A stretch of DNA of 64,000 nucleotides from Parabacteroides hominis (GTDB taxonomy: Bacteria; Bacteroidota; Bacteroidia; Bacteroidales; Tannerellaceae): positions 40,335 to 104,334 of the forward strand of contig NZ_JACOOJ010000015.1 of assembly GCF_014287585.1 (NCBI RefSeq), in the 5' to 3' direction. This document shows positions 52,317-61,098 of this stretch, one piece after another (position 1 is the stretch's first letter; each line of letters begins with the position of its first letter). A program made the translations under genes and the position numbers. The notes below the pieces were generated by a model. The model had not been told where the DNA came from and did no database searches. It saw only the letters and a program-made list of their open reading frames with translations.

Positions 52317-53696
52317 CTATTTAAGTTCTCTAATCTTGATGTTCCGGAAGGAAACTTCGTCCCAGTGATCCTGCAACAGGATATGACCTTTATCAGCAGT
52401 ACCGAAACCACCGAATTCATTATATTCTTTCTTAGCAAACTTGCTGCCCTTCACTAATTCAAGGAACGCATCCGAAGCCCAATCATACTCAACGGTCTTA
52501 AAGCCGTTCATCCAATGTTCGACATGTTTGTTAGGGAATACTTTGATAACGCCCTTGTTCCACTGTCCGACACCATTGAAGCGTTTGTTTTTCGCAGGGA
52601 TGATATCGTACAAGCTGGAAACCGTACGGCTACCGGGATAAGTCGTGTACAGTTTGGCATCCGGATGAAGCTGGTCGTCCAGGACCTGGTATTCCGGACC
52701 GATCACAAAACCTTTATTCTTCTTGCTTTCCTGAATCAGATATTTCATACCGCTATTTGCGCCTTCCGTCAATTTAAACTCAAAGCTCAGTTCAAATGCG
52801 CCAAACTCATCGACAGTCAGGATATCACCCCCTCTTTTGCCTTCCGGACCGCCATTCTTCATAACAGTCAGTTCGCCATTTTCGATCTTCCATCCGTTTT
52901 CGGGGAATGTTTCTTTTCCGGCGCCACGCCATCCGTTAGAAGTCTTGCCATCAAACAGCAGTTTCCAACCGGCAGCTTTTTCTGTTTCTGTCAGCGTATT
53001 CGGAATGCAGTTTATTTCCGGTGCCAGTTGGCCCTGCATACGCTCGGCTTCCAGGTTTTCCGTCTTAATGCGGATATTACGCCACCAGATCTCCTTGCCT
53101 ATATTCTCCTTTTTCCCGAAAATGCCATGCACCTGGAAAGCGATAAAACCTTCCGGTGTCATATCATCCACTACATTAGAAGTGTTCACGCCATTCAGCC
53201 AAATACGGATACTGTTACCGATAGCTTCAATCCGATACTTGTTCCAATCATCTTTCTTATAGGCGGCTCGTCCGGCTTCGTTATTCGTCAAAGGCGCCAA
53301 CCAACCACGTCGCGCTTCATCATAAAGCCCGCCACTCCAAGCACGGTCGGACGGGTCAATCTCGCACTGATAGCCATGCACACGTCCATTGTTGTAATCC
53401 GGCTTACTTTCGCTTCGAAACTGCACCCCGGAATTCAAGTCTGGATGACATTTCACTTCAAACTCCAAAATAAAATCACCATACGTTTGTTCCGTCGCCA
53501 TAAAGCTGTTCGGTTCTTTGTCCACGGTCTGGCCGACCATACATCCGTTCTCTACGCGATAAGGAGCCTTACCGTTCAACTGTTTGAAGCCGGTAAAATC
53601 CTTACCATTAAACAACTGCTGCCATCCGTCGTTAGGTTGGCAGGCACCACACAGCAAAGTCAGAGACAAAGCCGCTAATTTCAAATACGCTTTCAT
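52317..53696 (-). CDS. Tandem DUF1080 (3-keto-disaccharide hydrolase) lipoprotein
   Basis: 459 residues. The lipoprotein signal ends LCGAC. Two DUF1080 concanavalin-like domains follow: the first GWQQLFNGKDFTGFKQLNGKAPYRVENGCMV (about 24-215) and the second GWKLLFDGKTSNGWRGAGKETFPENGW (about 235-459). DUF1080 proteins are now described as 3-keto-glycoside hydrolases. With the downstream Gfo/Idh gene it would cleave glycosides after C3 oxidation, in the periplasm or at the cell surface. Confidence 0.9.
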   Translation of the reverse strand: MKAYLKLAALSLTLLCGACQPNDGWQQLFNGKDFTGFKQLNGKAPYRVENGCMVGQTVDKEPNSFMATEQTYGDFILEFEVKCHPDLNSGVQFRSESKPDYNNGRVHGYQCEIDPSDRAWSGGLYDEARRGWLAPLTNNEAGRAAYKKDDWNKYRIEAIGNSIRIWLNGVNTSNVVDDMTPEGFIAFQVHGIFGKKENIGKEIWWRNIRIKTENLEAERMQGQLAPEINCIPNTLTETEKAAGWKLLFDGKTSNGWRGAGKETFPENGWKIENGELTVMKNGGPEGKRGGDILTVDEFGAFELSFEFKLTEGANSGMKYLIQESKKNKGFVIGPEYQVLDDQLHPDAKLYTTYPGSRTVSSLYDIIPAKNKRFNGVGQWNKGVIKVFPNKHVEHWMNGFKTVEYDWASDAFLELVKGSKFAKKEYNEFGGFGTADKGHILLQDHWDEVSFRNIKIRELK

Positions 53697-53861
53697 TTGC
53701 TTTTTCTGATACTATAATTAGTTAGACAATCAATTTTCTTTAGCCTACAAACATGTGTACGTGCACAAAGATATAAGTTTTTACACTTCCACAGCATTAA
53801 ATCTCAAAAAAGTCAATTAAAATTATGCATTTTTCCATATAACAAAATGTCACTGCCTCCC

Positions 53862-53923
53862 CGTCTAAATAGGATTAGTAGTGCATGAATTTGGAATTAC
53901 ACTTAGGGATAATATTTTTTAAC
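53862..53923. repeat. Dispersed intergenic repeat, copy 3 (shorter)
   Basis: Shares GTCTAAAT, AGTAG(T/C)GCATGAA-TTTGG and GGGATAATATTTTTTAA with copies 1 and 2. It is about 170 bp upstream of the DUF1080 gene start. Confidence 0.65.
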
Positions 53924-54011
53924 ATTTCTTTCTGCAAGTAAAACCGCCTTTTCAGCGACCGAATGACAATGACAAAAAACAGACCGGTTAGGATTATAGC
54001 ACGATTAAAAG

Positions 54012-54020
54012 TATATTTGC
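54012..54020 (+). promoter_or_regulatory. -7 promoter box of the HAD gene
   Basis: TATATTTGC, exact consensus, 31 bp before the ATG at 54051. Confidence 0.65.
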
Positions 54021-54050
54021 AGGCAAATTACTATAAATGAATTGATTTTT

Positions 54051-54725
54051 ATGGAACAACAGTTTATGAAGACTGCCTTTTTTGACTTCGACGGTGTGGT
54101 TGTAGATACAGAACCTATTTACGATATTTACTGGAACGAAGCGGGAGAACGCTACCAGACAGGAATTCCCAATTTCGCATCCCATATCAAAGGAACGACA
54201 TTACCTTATATATTGGATAAGTATTTTTCCGACCGGTCTGAAGAATTTAAAGAAATGGTAACCCGCGAATCAATGGATTTCGAACAGGAAATGCCATTTC
54301 CACCGGTTCCGGGTGCAATGGAGTTTATCCATCTTCTGAAAAGCAAGGGTGTAAAAGTAGGTTTGGTCACCAGTTCCGATGATGTCAAGCTAAAACGGGC
54401 TTTCCGTCTTCTGAAGCTCGACAACCTGTTCGATACGGTTGTGAGCGCCGACCGGATCACGAAAGGGAAGCCCGATCCGATGTGTTATTTGCTTGCCGCT
54501 TCCGATCTGCATGTATCACCTGCCGACTGTCTTGTATTTGAAGATTCTTTTGCCGGAATACAGTCCGGAACAAATGCAGGCATGCGGGTTATCGGGCTTA
54601 GCACGACCAATTCCGAAGAATCTTTAAAGGACAAGGTATATCAAGTCATACCCGATTTCCAAAACATTACGTTCGAAGACTACAAACAATGGCAGAACGG
54701 AAATAGAGAACATATTACACATTAA
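54051..54725 (+). CDS. HAD-superfamily phosphatase, beta-phosphoglucomutase-like
   Basis: 224 residues from the ATG at 54051 (a second ATG at 54066 is possible). Motif I FFDFDGVVVDTEP, motif II VTSSD, motif III Lys in KGKPDP and motif IV LVFEDSFAGIQSG are intact; the cap is of the beta-phosphoglucomutase/phosphatase type. Expected to act on a phosphosugar; the substrate is unknown. Confidence 0.9.
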   Translation: MEQQFMKTAFFDFDGVVVDTEPIYDIYWNEAGERYQTGIPNFASHIKGTTLPYILDKYFSDRSEEFKEMVTRESMDFEQEMPFPPVPGAMEFIHLLKSKGVKVGLVTSSDDVKLKRAFRLLKLDNLFDTVVSADRITKGKPDPMCYLLAASDLHVSPADCLVFEDSFAGIQSGTNAGMRVIGLSTTNSEESLKDKVYQVIPDFQNITFEDYKQWQNGNREHITH

Positions 54726-54731
54726 AAAATA

Positions 54732-54760
54732 AAAAGGGGATGTGTCACCACTCCCCTTTT
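54732..54760. terminator. Bidirectional terminator
   Basis: AAAAGGGGA (54732-54740) pairs with TCCCCTTTT (54752-54760). It lies between the HAD gene and the convergent barrel gene and works on both strands. Confidence 0.85.
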
Positions 54761-54786
54761 ATTCATCTGTATAAAGATTCGATTAC

Positions 54787-55257
54787 TTAGAAATTATATC
54801 CGACACGGACAGCCAATGCTGCGGCATCCAAATCTTTTATGATATTATACTTAGCTTCCAATCCGACAGAAACCCGGTCTGTCGCATACACTTCACCGCC
54901 CAAACCGATGTTGGCTCCAAAACGAGTTGCATCCCAGGGACCTGCTTTCCAGAAAGAAAGACTTAAACCTGCCAACGGATAAAAGCCAAACATCTCACTC
55001 AATTTAAACACATAGTGAGCATTCATATCGATCGCCCATGCACTTACCCCATCATTCTTTACCAAATGAGTAATAGACGGAGTCAAACGAAACGCATCCG
55101 TTACACAATAACGATAATCGATGCCAATAGTAGCATTGCCGACATCATTAAAATTGTAACCTAAGTTGAAACCGAATGAGGATTGACCTTGCTGCGTCTG
55201 TGCATATGCACCTATACTGAACAGCGTCAGCATCAACATAACAATTAATTTTTTCAT
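54787..55257 (-). CDS. Outer-membrane beta-barrel protein
   Basis: 156 residues from the ATG at 55257; the longer frame from 55302 is not needed because the signal peptide starts there (MKKLIVMLMLTLFSIGAYAQ). Strand pattern SSFGFNLGYNFNDVGNATIGIDYRY... ends RVGYNF with a terminal Phe, typical for outer-membrane insertion. Porin-family small barrel, function unknown. Confidence 0.85.
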   Translation of the reverse strand: MKKLIVMLMLTLFSIGAYAQTQQGQSSFGFNLGYNFNDVGNATIGIDYRYCVTDAFRLTPSITHLVKNDGVSAWAIDMNAHYVFKLSEMFGFYPLAGLSLSFWKAGPWDATRFGANIGLGGEVYATDRVSVGLEAKYNIIKDLDAAALAVRVGYNF

Positions 55258-55321
55258 ACTTTTCTTATTTAGTTCTACAATATCTACCGCCAAATATAGC
55301 ATTTTTTCCTATAAAGGCATA

Positions 55322-56962
55322 TTATTTTACTTTTAATTTATCACCTGCGCTCTTTACAATACTACGATAATAGTCTTCGTCATAGCCAGGGAAATCCGGA
55401 TATTCGGATAATCCGTAACCATTCTGTTTGAATTGTCCGTTTTCCTCCTTCTTCACATTACCGTCCATATATTTGACTAACAGGTATTCTCCTAATTTTT
55501 TCCAACGGGCCGTTGCCTGGTCGGCAGTCGTGGTACTGAACCAAGTCAGAAACTTGACCGCTTCCGCCGGATTCTTGGCATACAACTCCATTGCCGCCTT
55601 ATCGATAGCCGGAACTGTCTGTTGATAGCCATTCTCCAACTCCTGCTGGACAGGACGGATATCCTGAATCATATAGCTATATTTGCCATACGCCATATTA
55701 GCCACCCAGTTGTGAATCCAAAAAGCGGAAGTCCAGGAGAAATTCATCATATCACCGTTTCCGACGCGATAACATTCGGGAGAAGCTGTCACCGAACAAT
55801 AGATCGGCGTAAAGACTGCCATATCCGCATCGTCCACCCCGAACCAAAGAATGCCACCGACAGCATCCGGCAACCAGTTACGCATCTGCGGAACAATCAC
55901 AAAACCCGTTTGCTGCGTAGCAATCGCACGCTCGTTCGTATATTCCTGGCCGTCCACTTCGAAAGTCATCGGACGCCAACGGTACGGCACTTTGTAAGAA
56001 CCCGCACCGGCATCTTTCGTCATATCCAGGTCCGTACCTTCAAAATGGTCGCGCATGCCGTTCTGCACATCCTGAACAGACAACAGGCGATCGGGTTTGA
56101 CATACAAAGGCATCGGCTTCTTCGTCACATCGCCTTTGATCAGGTCCGTGTATCGATCCATCGATTTATCGTATTTGCGGAAGAAAGACCATACACGGGC
56201 TTCACAACCACGCAAGGAACCGAAATCATACGGACAATAGGCTTTCTGGAAACTGAAATCCTTGTCCTTCCCACTGAAATAACCTTTTTCACGGGCAAAA
56301 GAAACGACGTCCGGTGAATAGAGACAGTTCTCCTTATCATCAAACGGGATCTGCTGGATGCGGGATTGGTTGGCATGAGCCGAGATACAATCGTCAGGAA
56401 TGCGGATAGCCACCCAGACAGCCCCTTTATTACCCGGACCTTTACCGATCATTTCCATCACCCAGGCTTCGTTCTTATCGGCAATAGAGAATGTTTCCCC
56501 ACTGCTATAGTAGCCGTAATCCTTAACCAGGCCGGTCATGACCTGGATAGCCTCCCGTGCCGTCTTGGAACGTTGCAAAGCGACATAAATCAAGCTGCCG
56601 TAATCCATGATGCCGGTCGTGTCGACCAATTCGGAACGGCCTCCGAAAGTGCTTTCAGTAATCGCAACCTGATGTTCATTCATATTGCCGACCACAGAAT
56701 AGGTCTGTTCAACCTGCGGGATCTGTCCCAACGGTTTATGGGTATCCCACTCGATGATATCCAGCATCGCCCCTTTCGGCCAGGTCGCTGCCGGCCAGCG
56801 ATACAGTTCCCCATATAACGTATGCGAGTCCGCCGCATAGCTGATCATTACAGAGCCGTCGACCGAGGCTTTCTTTCCCACCAGCAGTCCTGTGCATGCA
56901 AGGGCTTCCATTCCGGAAAACATAACGGCACAGGCTGCCATCAAAATCCATGTTTTTCTCAT
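55322..56962 (-). CDS. C69-family dipeptidase
   Basis: 546 residues from the ATG at 56962 (the frame runs further upstream over the NhaD stop region). The signal peptide ends MEALA and is followed by Cys23, CTGLLVGKKASVDG, which becomes the N-terminal nucleophile. Conserved C69 segments include MNEHQVAITESTFGGR. Lactobacillus PepD relatives cleave dipeptides; here the exported form suggests periplasmic peptide use. It follows nhaD with an 11-bp gap. Confidence 0.92.
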   Translation of the reverse strand: MRKTWILMAACAVMFSGMEALACTGLLVGKKASVDGSVMISYAADSHTLYGELYRWPAATWPKGAMLDIIEWDTHKPLGQIPQVEQTYSVVGNMNEHQVAITESTFGGRSELVDTTGIMDYGSLIYVALQRSKTAREAIQVMTGLVKDYGYYSSGETFSIADKNEAWVMEMIGKGPGNKGAVWVAIRIPDDCISAHANQSRIQQIPFDDKENCLYSPDVVSFAREKGYFSGKDKDFSFQKAYCPYDFGSLRGCEARVWSFFRKYDKSMDRYTDLIKGDVTKKPMPLYVKPDRLLSVQDVQNGMRDHFEGTDLDMTKDAGAGSYKVPYRWRPMTFEVDGQEYTNERAIATQQTGFVIVPQMRNWLPDAVGGILWFGVDDADMAVFTPIYCSVTASPECYRVGNGDMMNFSWTSAFWIHNWVANMAYGKYSYMIQDIRPVQQELENGYQQTVPAIDKAAMELYAKNPAEAVKFLTWFSTTTADQATARWKKLGEYLLVKYMDGNVKKEENGQFKQNGYGLSEYPDFPGYDEDYYRSIVKSAGDKLKVK

Positions 56963-56973
56963 ATAAATAAAGT

Positions 56974-58383
56974 TTATGCAAATAATAACATATATACGCC
57001 GGCACCGCAGCAATAGCCGATCAATGCCAGAATTGAAAATCGTTTGGTATAATACATGAAATCGATCTTTTCCAATCCCATTACCGTTACGCCGGTTGCA
57101 GAACCGATAATCAGGATACTACCGCCCGTCACGGCACAGTAGGCAAGGAATGTCCAGAAACCTCCGTCCGATACGAAGAACTGGGCATAAGGAGCCAGAT
57201 TGGCTGCATCCGGTACGATCGGATACATTCCCATTGTTGCCGCCACCAAAGCCACGTTGTCCACACAGGAAGACAAAACGCCGATCACGAAACTGATCAG
57301 ATAAGGTTCATGTACATGCTTATCCAGAAAAGCGGACATCAAGCCCAACTGGCCGGAAGTTTCCAAAGCCCCTACCGACATCAGAATACCCAGGAAGAAA
57401 AAGATAGTCGCCAAGTCGATGTTCGGAAGCAACTGGGAGATACGCAACTTATTGGATTCGTGCATATGCAGTTTGCTATACATAATATCCGTATAAAACC
57501 ACAGGATCACCAAGCCCAGCAAAACACCTAAGAAAGGCGGAAGGTTCGTCAACATCTGAAAGACCGGAACCAATGCCAGCGAAAGGACACCGATCACAAA
57601 AATCACCCGCCGCGAATGATTCGGAATCTCCGGGGTATATTCGTCCGCCATTTCCTCCTCGCTCATCACACGCAATGTTGCATCTTTCTTAAACAACCAG
57701 AAATTAGCAATCGTCAGAGGCACAAGCAAGTTTATCAATGCCGGGAAGAACACATGCGAAATCTGGTGCATAGCCGTGACATTTTTACCCACCCAGAGCA
57801 AAATGGTCGTCACATCACCGATCGGAGACCATGAACCACCCGCATTCGCCGCAATAATCACCATACAGGCATACTTCAAACGATCCGTCCGGTCCGGAAC
57901 CAGTTTCCGCAACACGGCCATAATCACGATAGCAGCAGCTAAGTTATCCAATAAAGCAGAGAAGAAAAAAGCGGCAAAACTTATATACCACAATAATTTC
58001 CTTTTATTGGCAGTGCGGATATATCCGGTAACAGCCCGGAAACCACCATGCTTATCCACGATATCGACAATCAGCATGGAACACATGACAAAGAAAAGCG
58101 TTTCGGCTACATTCCCTAAATGATAAACAATCGAACGGTTTGTAATAAATGTAATAAACTGATCTTTCAGAGGAGCATTCGCCATTTCCGGATTTTGAGT
58201 CAAAAACTCCTGGAATAAAGGGCTGGAGCGTTCGACAAAAATGTCATAGGCGTCAAACATCAATATCATCCACAGTGATATTGCCATAAACAGAGCTATC
58301 GCAGCTTTATTTATCTTTATCTTATCTTCCAATGCGATTGCAAGAATCCCTAAGACAAAGATGACAGGCATTAAAATAAACAT
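56974..58383 (-). CDS. nhaD: NhaD-type sodium:proton antiporter
   Basis: 469 residues, about 12 hydrophobic segments. NAGGSWSPIGDVTTILLW and LDNLAAAIVIMAVL are characteristic of the NhaD/ArsB-like family. Exchanges Na+ for H+ and helps salt and pH control. Likely operon with the dipeptidase gene. Confidence 0.92.
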   Translation of the reverse strand: MFILMPVIFVLGILAIALEDKIKINKAAIALFMAISLWMILMFDAYDIFVERSSPLFQEFLTQNPEMANAPLKDQFITFITNRSIVYHLGNVAETLFFVMCSMLIVDIVDKHGGFRAVTGYIRTANKRKLLWYISFAAFFFSALLDNLAAAIVIMAVLRKLVPDRTDRLKYACMVIIAANAGGSWSPIGDVTTILLWVGKNVTAMHQISHVFFPALINLLVPLTIANFWLFKKDATLRVMSEEEMADEYTPEIPNHSRRVIFVIGVLSLALVPVFQMLTNLPPFLGVLLGLVILWFYTDIMYSKLHMHESNKLRISQLLPNIDLATIFFFLGILMSVGALETSGQLGLMSAFLDKHVHEPYLISFVIGVLSSCVDNVALVAATMGMYPIVPDAANLAPYAQFFVSDGGFWTFLAYCAVTGGSILIIGSATGVTVMGLEKIDFMYYTKRFSILALIGYCCGAGVYMLLFA

Positions 58384-58540
58384 AATATAATGTATTTAAT
58401 TTGTTATTTATTCGCAAAAGTAGAACTTTATCACTCCCAACTCTTGCACGTTTAGAAAATTCATTGTACATTTGGGCTTTCATAGTTAAGGTTTTGGTTA
58501 AATGGAAAGGAGTGACTTGTGAAAGCCGCTCCTTTCGCTT

Positions 58541-59377
58541 TTATATAGAATACAGATATTCAATCTCTTCCGCCCAAATAGACTCGTCCGGCGTTTCCAG
58601 AATTAAAGGAATGTTATCAAACCGGGGATCATCCATCAGCATCTTAAATGTAGTCAACCCCATCACTCCTTTCCCAATACTGTCATGGCGGTCCACACGG
58701 GTAGCCAGATCTTTCTTGGAATCATTTATATGCATGCCGCGCAAATAAGAAAAACCGATTACTTCGTCAAAGCGGCGGAACGTTTCCGTAAAACCTTCGA
58801 CAGTCTTGATATCATAGCCTGCTGCCAACGTATGGGCAGTATCTATACAAACTCCGACACGGGATTTATCCTCTACCTTATTAATAATGTAAGCAAGTTG
58901 CTCGAAGGTATATCCTAAATTGGTTCCCTGACCGGCTGTATTTTCCAATACGGCACATACACCCGAAGTCTGGTCCAACGCCCAGTTGACCGAATCGGCT
59001 ATACGCGTCAGACATTCCTCCACATCCATCTGGTTCAGATGGCTTCCGGGATGGAAATTCAAACGGTCCAGCCCCAGTTGTTCACAACGCTGCATCTCAT
59101 CCAGGAAAGCATCCCGTGACTTCTGCAAACCTTCTGCTTCCGGATGTCCCAGATTGATCAGGTAACTGTCATGCGGAAGAATATGCTCTGCCGTATAACC
59201 GAATTCTTCACAACGTTCTTTGAAAAGGGAAATACTCTTTTTTGTCAACGGAGAAGATTTCCATTGACGCTGGTTACGGGTAAACAAGGCAAAAGCCTTC
59301 GCCCCGATCGCATTCGCATTCACCGGAGCATTCTCAACTCCACCTGATGCCGACACATGTGCTCCAATATACTTCAT
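58541..59377 (-). CDS. nfo: Deoxyribonuclease IV (endonuclease IV, AP endonuclease)
   Basis: 278 residues, usual length. Zn-binding and catalytic segments are present: [39 protein letters not shown] and [23 protein letters not shown]. It cleaves abasic sites in base-excision repair. Followed closely by a thioesterase gene upstream on the same strand. Confidence 0.96.
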   Translation of the reverse strand: MKYIGAHVSASGGVENAPVNANAIGAKAFALFTRNQRQWKSSPLTKKSISLFKERCEEFGYTAEHILPHDSYLINLGHPEAEGLQKSRDAFLDEMQRCEQLGLDRLNFHPGSHLNQMDVEECLTRIADSVNWALDQTSGVCAVLENTAGQGTNLGYTFEQLAYIINKVEDKSRVGVCIDTAHTLAAGYDIKTVEGFTETFRRFDEVIGFSYLRGMHINDSKKDLATRVDRHDSIGKGVMGLTTFKMLMDDPRFDNIPLILETPDESIWAEEIEYLYSI

Positions 59378-59398
59378 TTGTTATTTATGTTTTATTGT

Positions 59399-59872
59399 TC
59401 ATTCACCTTCTGCTTTGCATCCCGCAAAATGAAATTTTTCCGTCGCCTGTTCTTGTGTGACTATAAAATAAACCAAGTCAGCACGCGTACATAACTCATC
59501 TTGTGAATTATAGATTTCCGTTTCGATAAAGATTGCATTTCGTTTACGGTCTTTGATACGTCCCCGGATTGTCAGCCTGGGTTCGCGGGTAGAAAGACTT
59601 TTCAGAAAGCGTGCATCCAAGCGTGAAGTCATTCCTGAAGTCTGTAACTTCCTAAGCACCACCCAACCGGCCAATTCGTCCATCAATGTTGTCAGGATTC
59701 CGCCATGCAACGTGTTCAACCAACCCTGATAATGAGCTTCCGGCTCCCAGTAAGCCACTACATCGTCGCCATCCTCATAAAACTCCATGTGAAGCCCCAT
59801 CGGATTACTCGGAGCACAGCCAAAACACATATATCCATCTAACCCCTCCCAGGGATTAATAATCTTTTTCAT
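59399..59872 (-). CDS. PaaI-family hotdog thioesterase
   Basis: 157 residues. The hotdog-fold pattern YQGWLNTLHGGILTTLMDELAGWV, with His-Gly-Gly before the long helix, is the PaaI/YigI-type active site. Probable acyl-CoA thioesterase; substrate unknown. 21 bp from nfo, same strand. Confidence 0.88.
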   Translation of the reverse strand: MKKIINPWEGLDGYMCFGCAPSNPMGLHMEFYEDGDDVVAYWEPEAHYQGWLNTLHGGILTTLMDELAGWVVLRKLQTSGMTSRLDARFLKSLSTREPRLTIRGRIKDRKRNAIFIETEIYNSQDELCTRADLVYFIVTQEQATEKFHFAGCKAEGE

Positions 59873-59940
59873 ATTCGATAATTATTTTCCACAGCCCTAT
59901 TAATCTACAAAGATAACAAAAAATGGAGAAATAAAGTTTA

Positions 59941-60417
59941 TTAAAATAGCGCCGCAACAAAGCAGTAGATAAAATAGCCGCAAACCGACACTTTCACCAC
60001 CACACTGAACAGAAAGCCGATAAAAGCCCCTAACCCGGCTTTAAAAGCTTCGGCAGACTTCTTTCCCCCAAGCAACTCGCCGATTACGGCCCCTGCAAAC
60101 GGACCGATCAACACACCCCAGGGTGGAAAGACGAAAAGACCGGCAATCGTCCCGATCATACATCCCCGATTCCCCCATTTACCGCCTCCACTGTATTTTG
60201 TGCCCAACATGGGCGTCACATAATCCATCACCTGGACAATAATGACCAGCAAAGCCCATAAAATCAAATGTGTAGTACTGAAATGGATTTTGTCCGTAAA
60301 GTGCAAAAGCAACAAGCCTACATAAGAAACAGGCGGACCGGGCAATACAGGCAAGAAACAACCTGCCAGCCCGGCCAGCAAACAAAGTATCCCTAAAATA
60401 ATAAGAAGGATATCCAT
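59941..60417 (-). CDS. DUF456 membrane protein
   Basis: 158 residues from the ATG at 60417; a 26-residue upstream extension is excluded because it lacks a ribosome site and contains odd residues. Four to five membrane helices with repeated Gly-rich segments (LPVLPGPPVSYVGLLLL, GTIAGLFVFPPWGVLIGPFAGAVIGELLGG). DUF456 proteins are small integral membrane proteins of unknown function. Confidence 0.88.
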   Translation of the reverse strand: MDILLIILGILCLLAGLAGCFLPVLPGPPVSYVGLLLLHFTDKIHFSTTHLILWALLVIIVQVMDYVTPMLGTKYSGGGKWGNRGCMIGTIAGLFVFPPWGVLIGPFAGAVIGELLGGKKSAEAFKAGLGAFIGFLFSVVVKVSVCGYFIYCFVAALF

Positions 60418-60513
60418 ATAGTTATATTTTAGCTGTATGAGTATTCGTATGCAATAATACGAAAAAACACGAAAACAGTAAAATACAAATCCCAAGAAAT
60501 TGGAACAAGCGGT

Positions 60514-60714
60514 CTATTTTCCTGTCATCTCGATCGTTTCCACATACCGATTCCCTTTCCGGTACACTTTTCCTTCTTTGGTATAAATATAATCGCCTTT
60601 ATCTGTCCGTAATGTATAACGAATTGTTTTCCGAATCAATCTTTCAAGTTCATATAGTGTCCGAAGACAGAAGATTTTCTTTTGCACTGGGAGCATGCTG
60701 GAAAACGGCACCAA
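60514..60714 (-). CDS. Possible 66-aa protein (doubtful)
   Basis: A basic frame overlapping the 3' end of the DUF3795 gene. The C-terminal part (TLRTDKGDYIYTKEGKVYRKGNRYVE) looks more protein-like than chance, but the first third overlaps the DUF3795 gene in another frame. It could be a remnant or start at an internal codon. No ATG with good ribosome site inside. Confidence 0.25.
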   Translation of the reverse strand: MVPFSSMLPVQKKIFCLRTLYELERLIRKTIRYTLRTDKGDYIYTKEGKVYRKGNRYVETIEMTGK

Positions 60715-60997
60715 CTATTTGACAGCTATTCAATTCTTTACAGTCGCCACAAGTATCAAATCCTTTTTTATTTACACATTTGCGGATTTCGCAATAATCG
60801 CTGCAATACGCAAATTTAGCACCATCTGCACGACACCCCATGCAATTTATGGTTGCTGCCGTAATCTCAGGCGCGTTGTTCATCACACTCCACTGCTGGG
60901 CTGTCTTTTCTCTTAATTCATTGTCATTTCCGACAGTGGCTATGCGAGCATCGCAACCTTCACAATCCAACCCGCAACATGCAATTAATTGTTTCAT
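60650..60997 (-). CDS. DUF3795 Cys-rich protein
   Basis: 115 residues with a typical Cys spacing: CCGLDCEGCDA near residue 7, CMGCRADGAKFAYCSDYCEIRKC (about 52-74) and TCGDCKELNSC. DUF3795 proteins are small Cys-rich proteins, possibly metal-binding, of unknown function, common in anaerobes. Confidence 0.88.
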   Translation of the reverse strand: MKQLIACCGLDCEGCDARIATVGNDNELREKTAQQWSVMNNAPEITAATINCMGCRADGAKFAYCSDYCEIRKCVNKKGFDTCGDCKELNSCQIVGAVFQHAPSAKENLLSSDTI

Positions 60998-61041
60998 CGT
61001 CTGTTATATTCCTTTAACCATTCCAAAAACACCACTACAAT

Positions 61042-61083
61042 AAAGGAGGTGTGACAAAATTCATAATATGTCACACCTCCTTT
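61042..61083. terminator. Terminator after phoH-type gene
   Basis: AAAGGAGGTGTGACA (61042-61056) pairs perfectly with TGTCACACCTCCTTT (61069-61083), 15-bp stem, flanked by T/A runs so it can work on both strands. Confidence 0.9.
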
Positions 61084-61098
61084 TCAATATTTCTTTTA

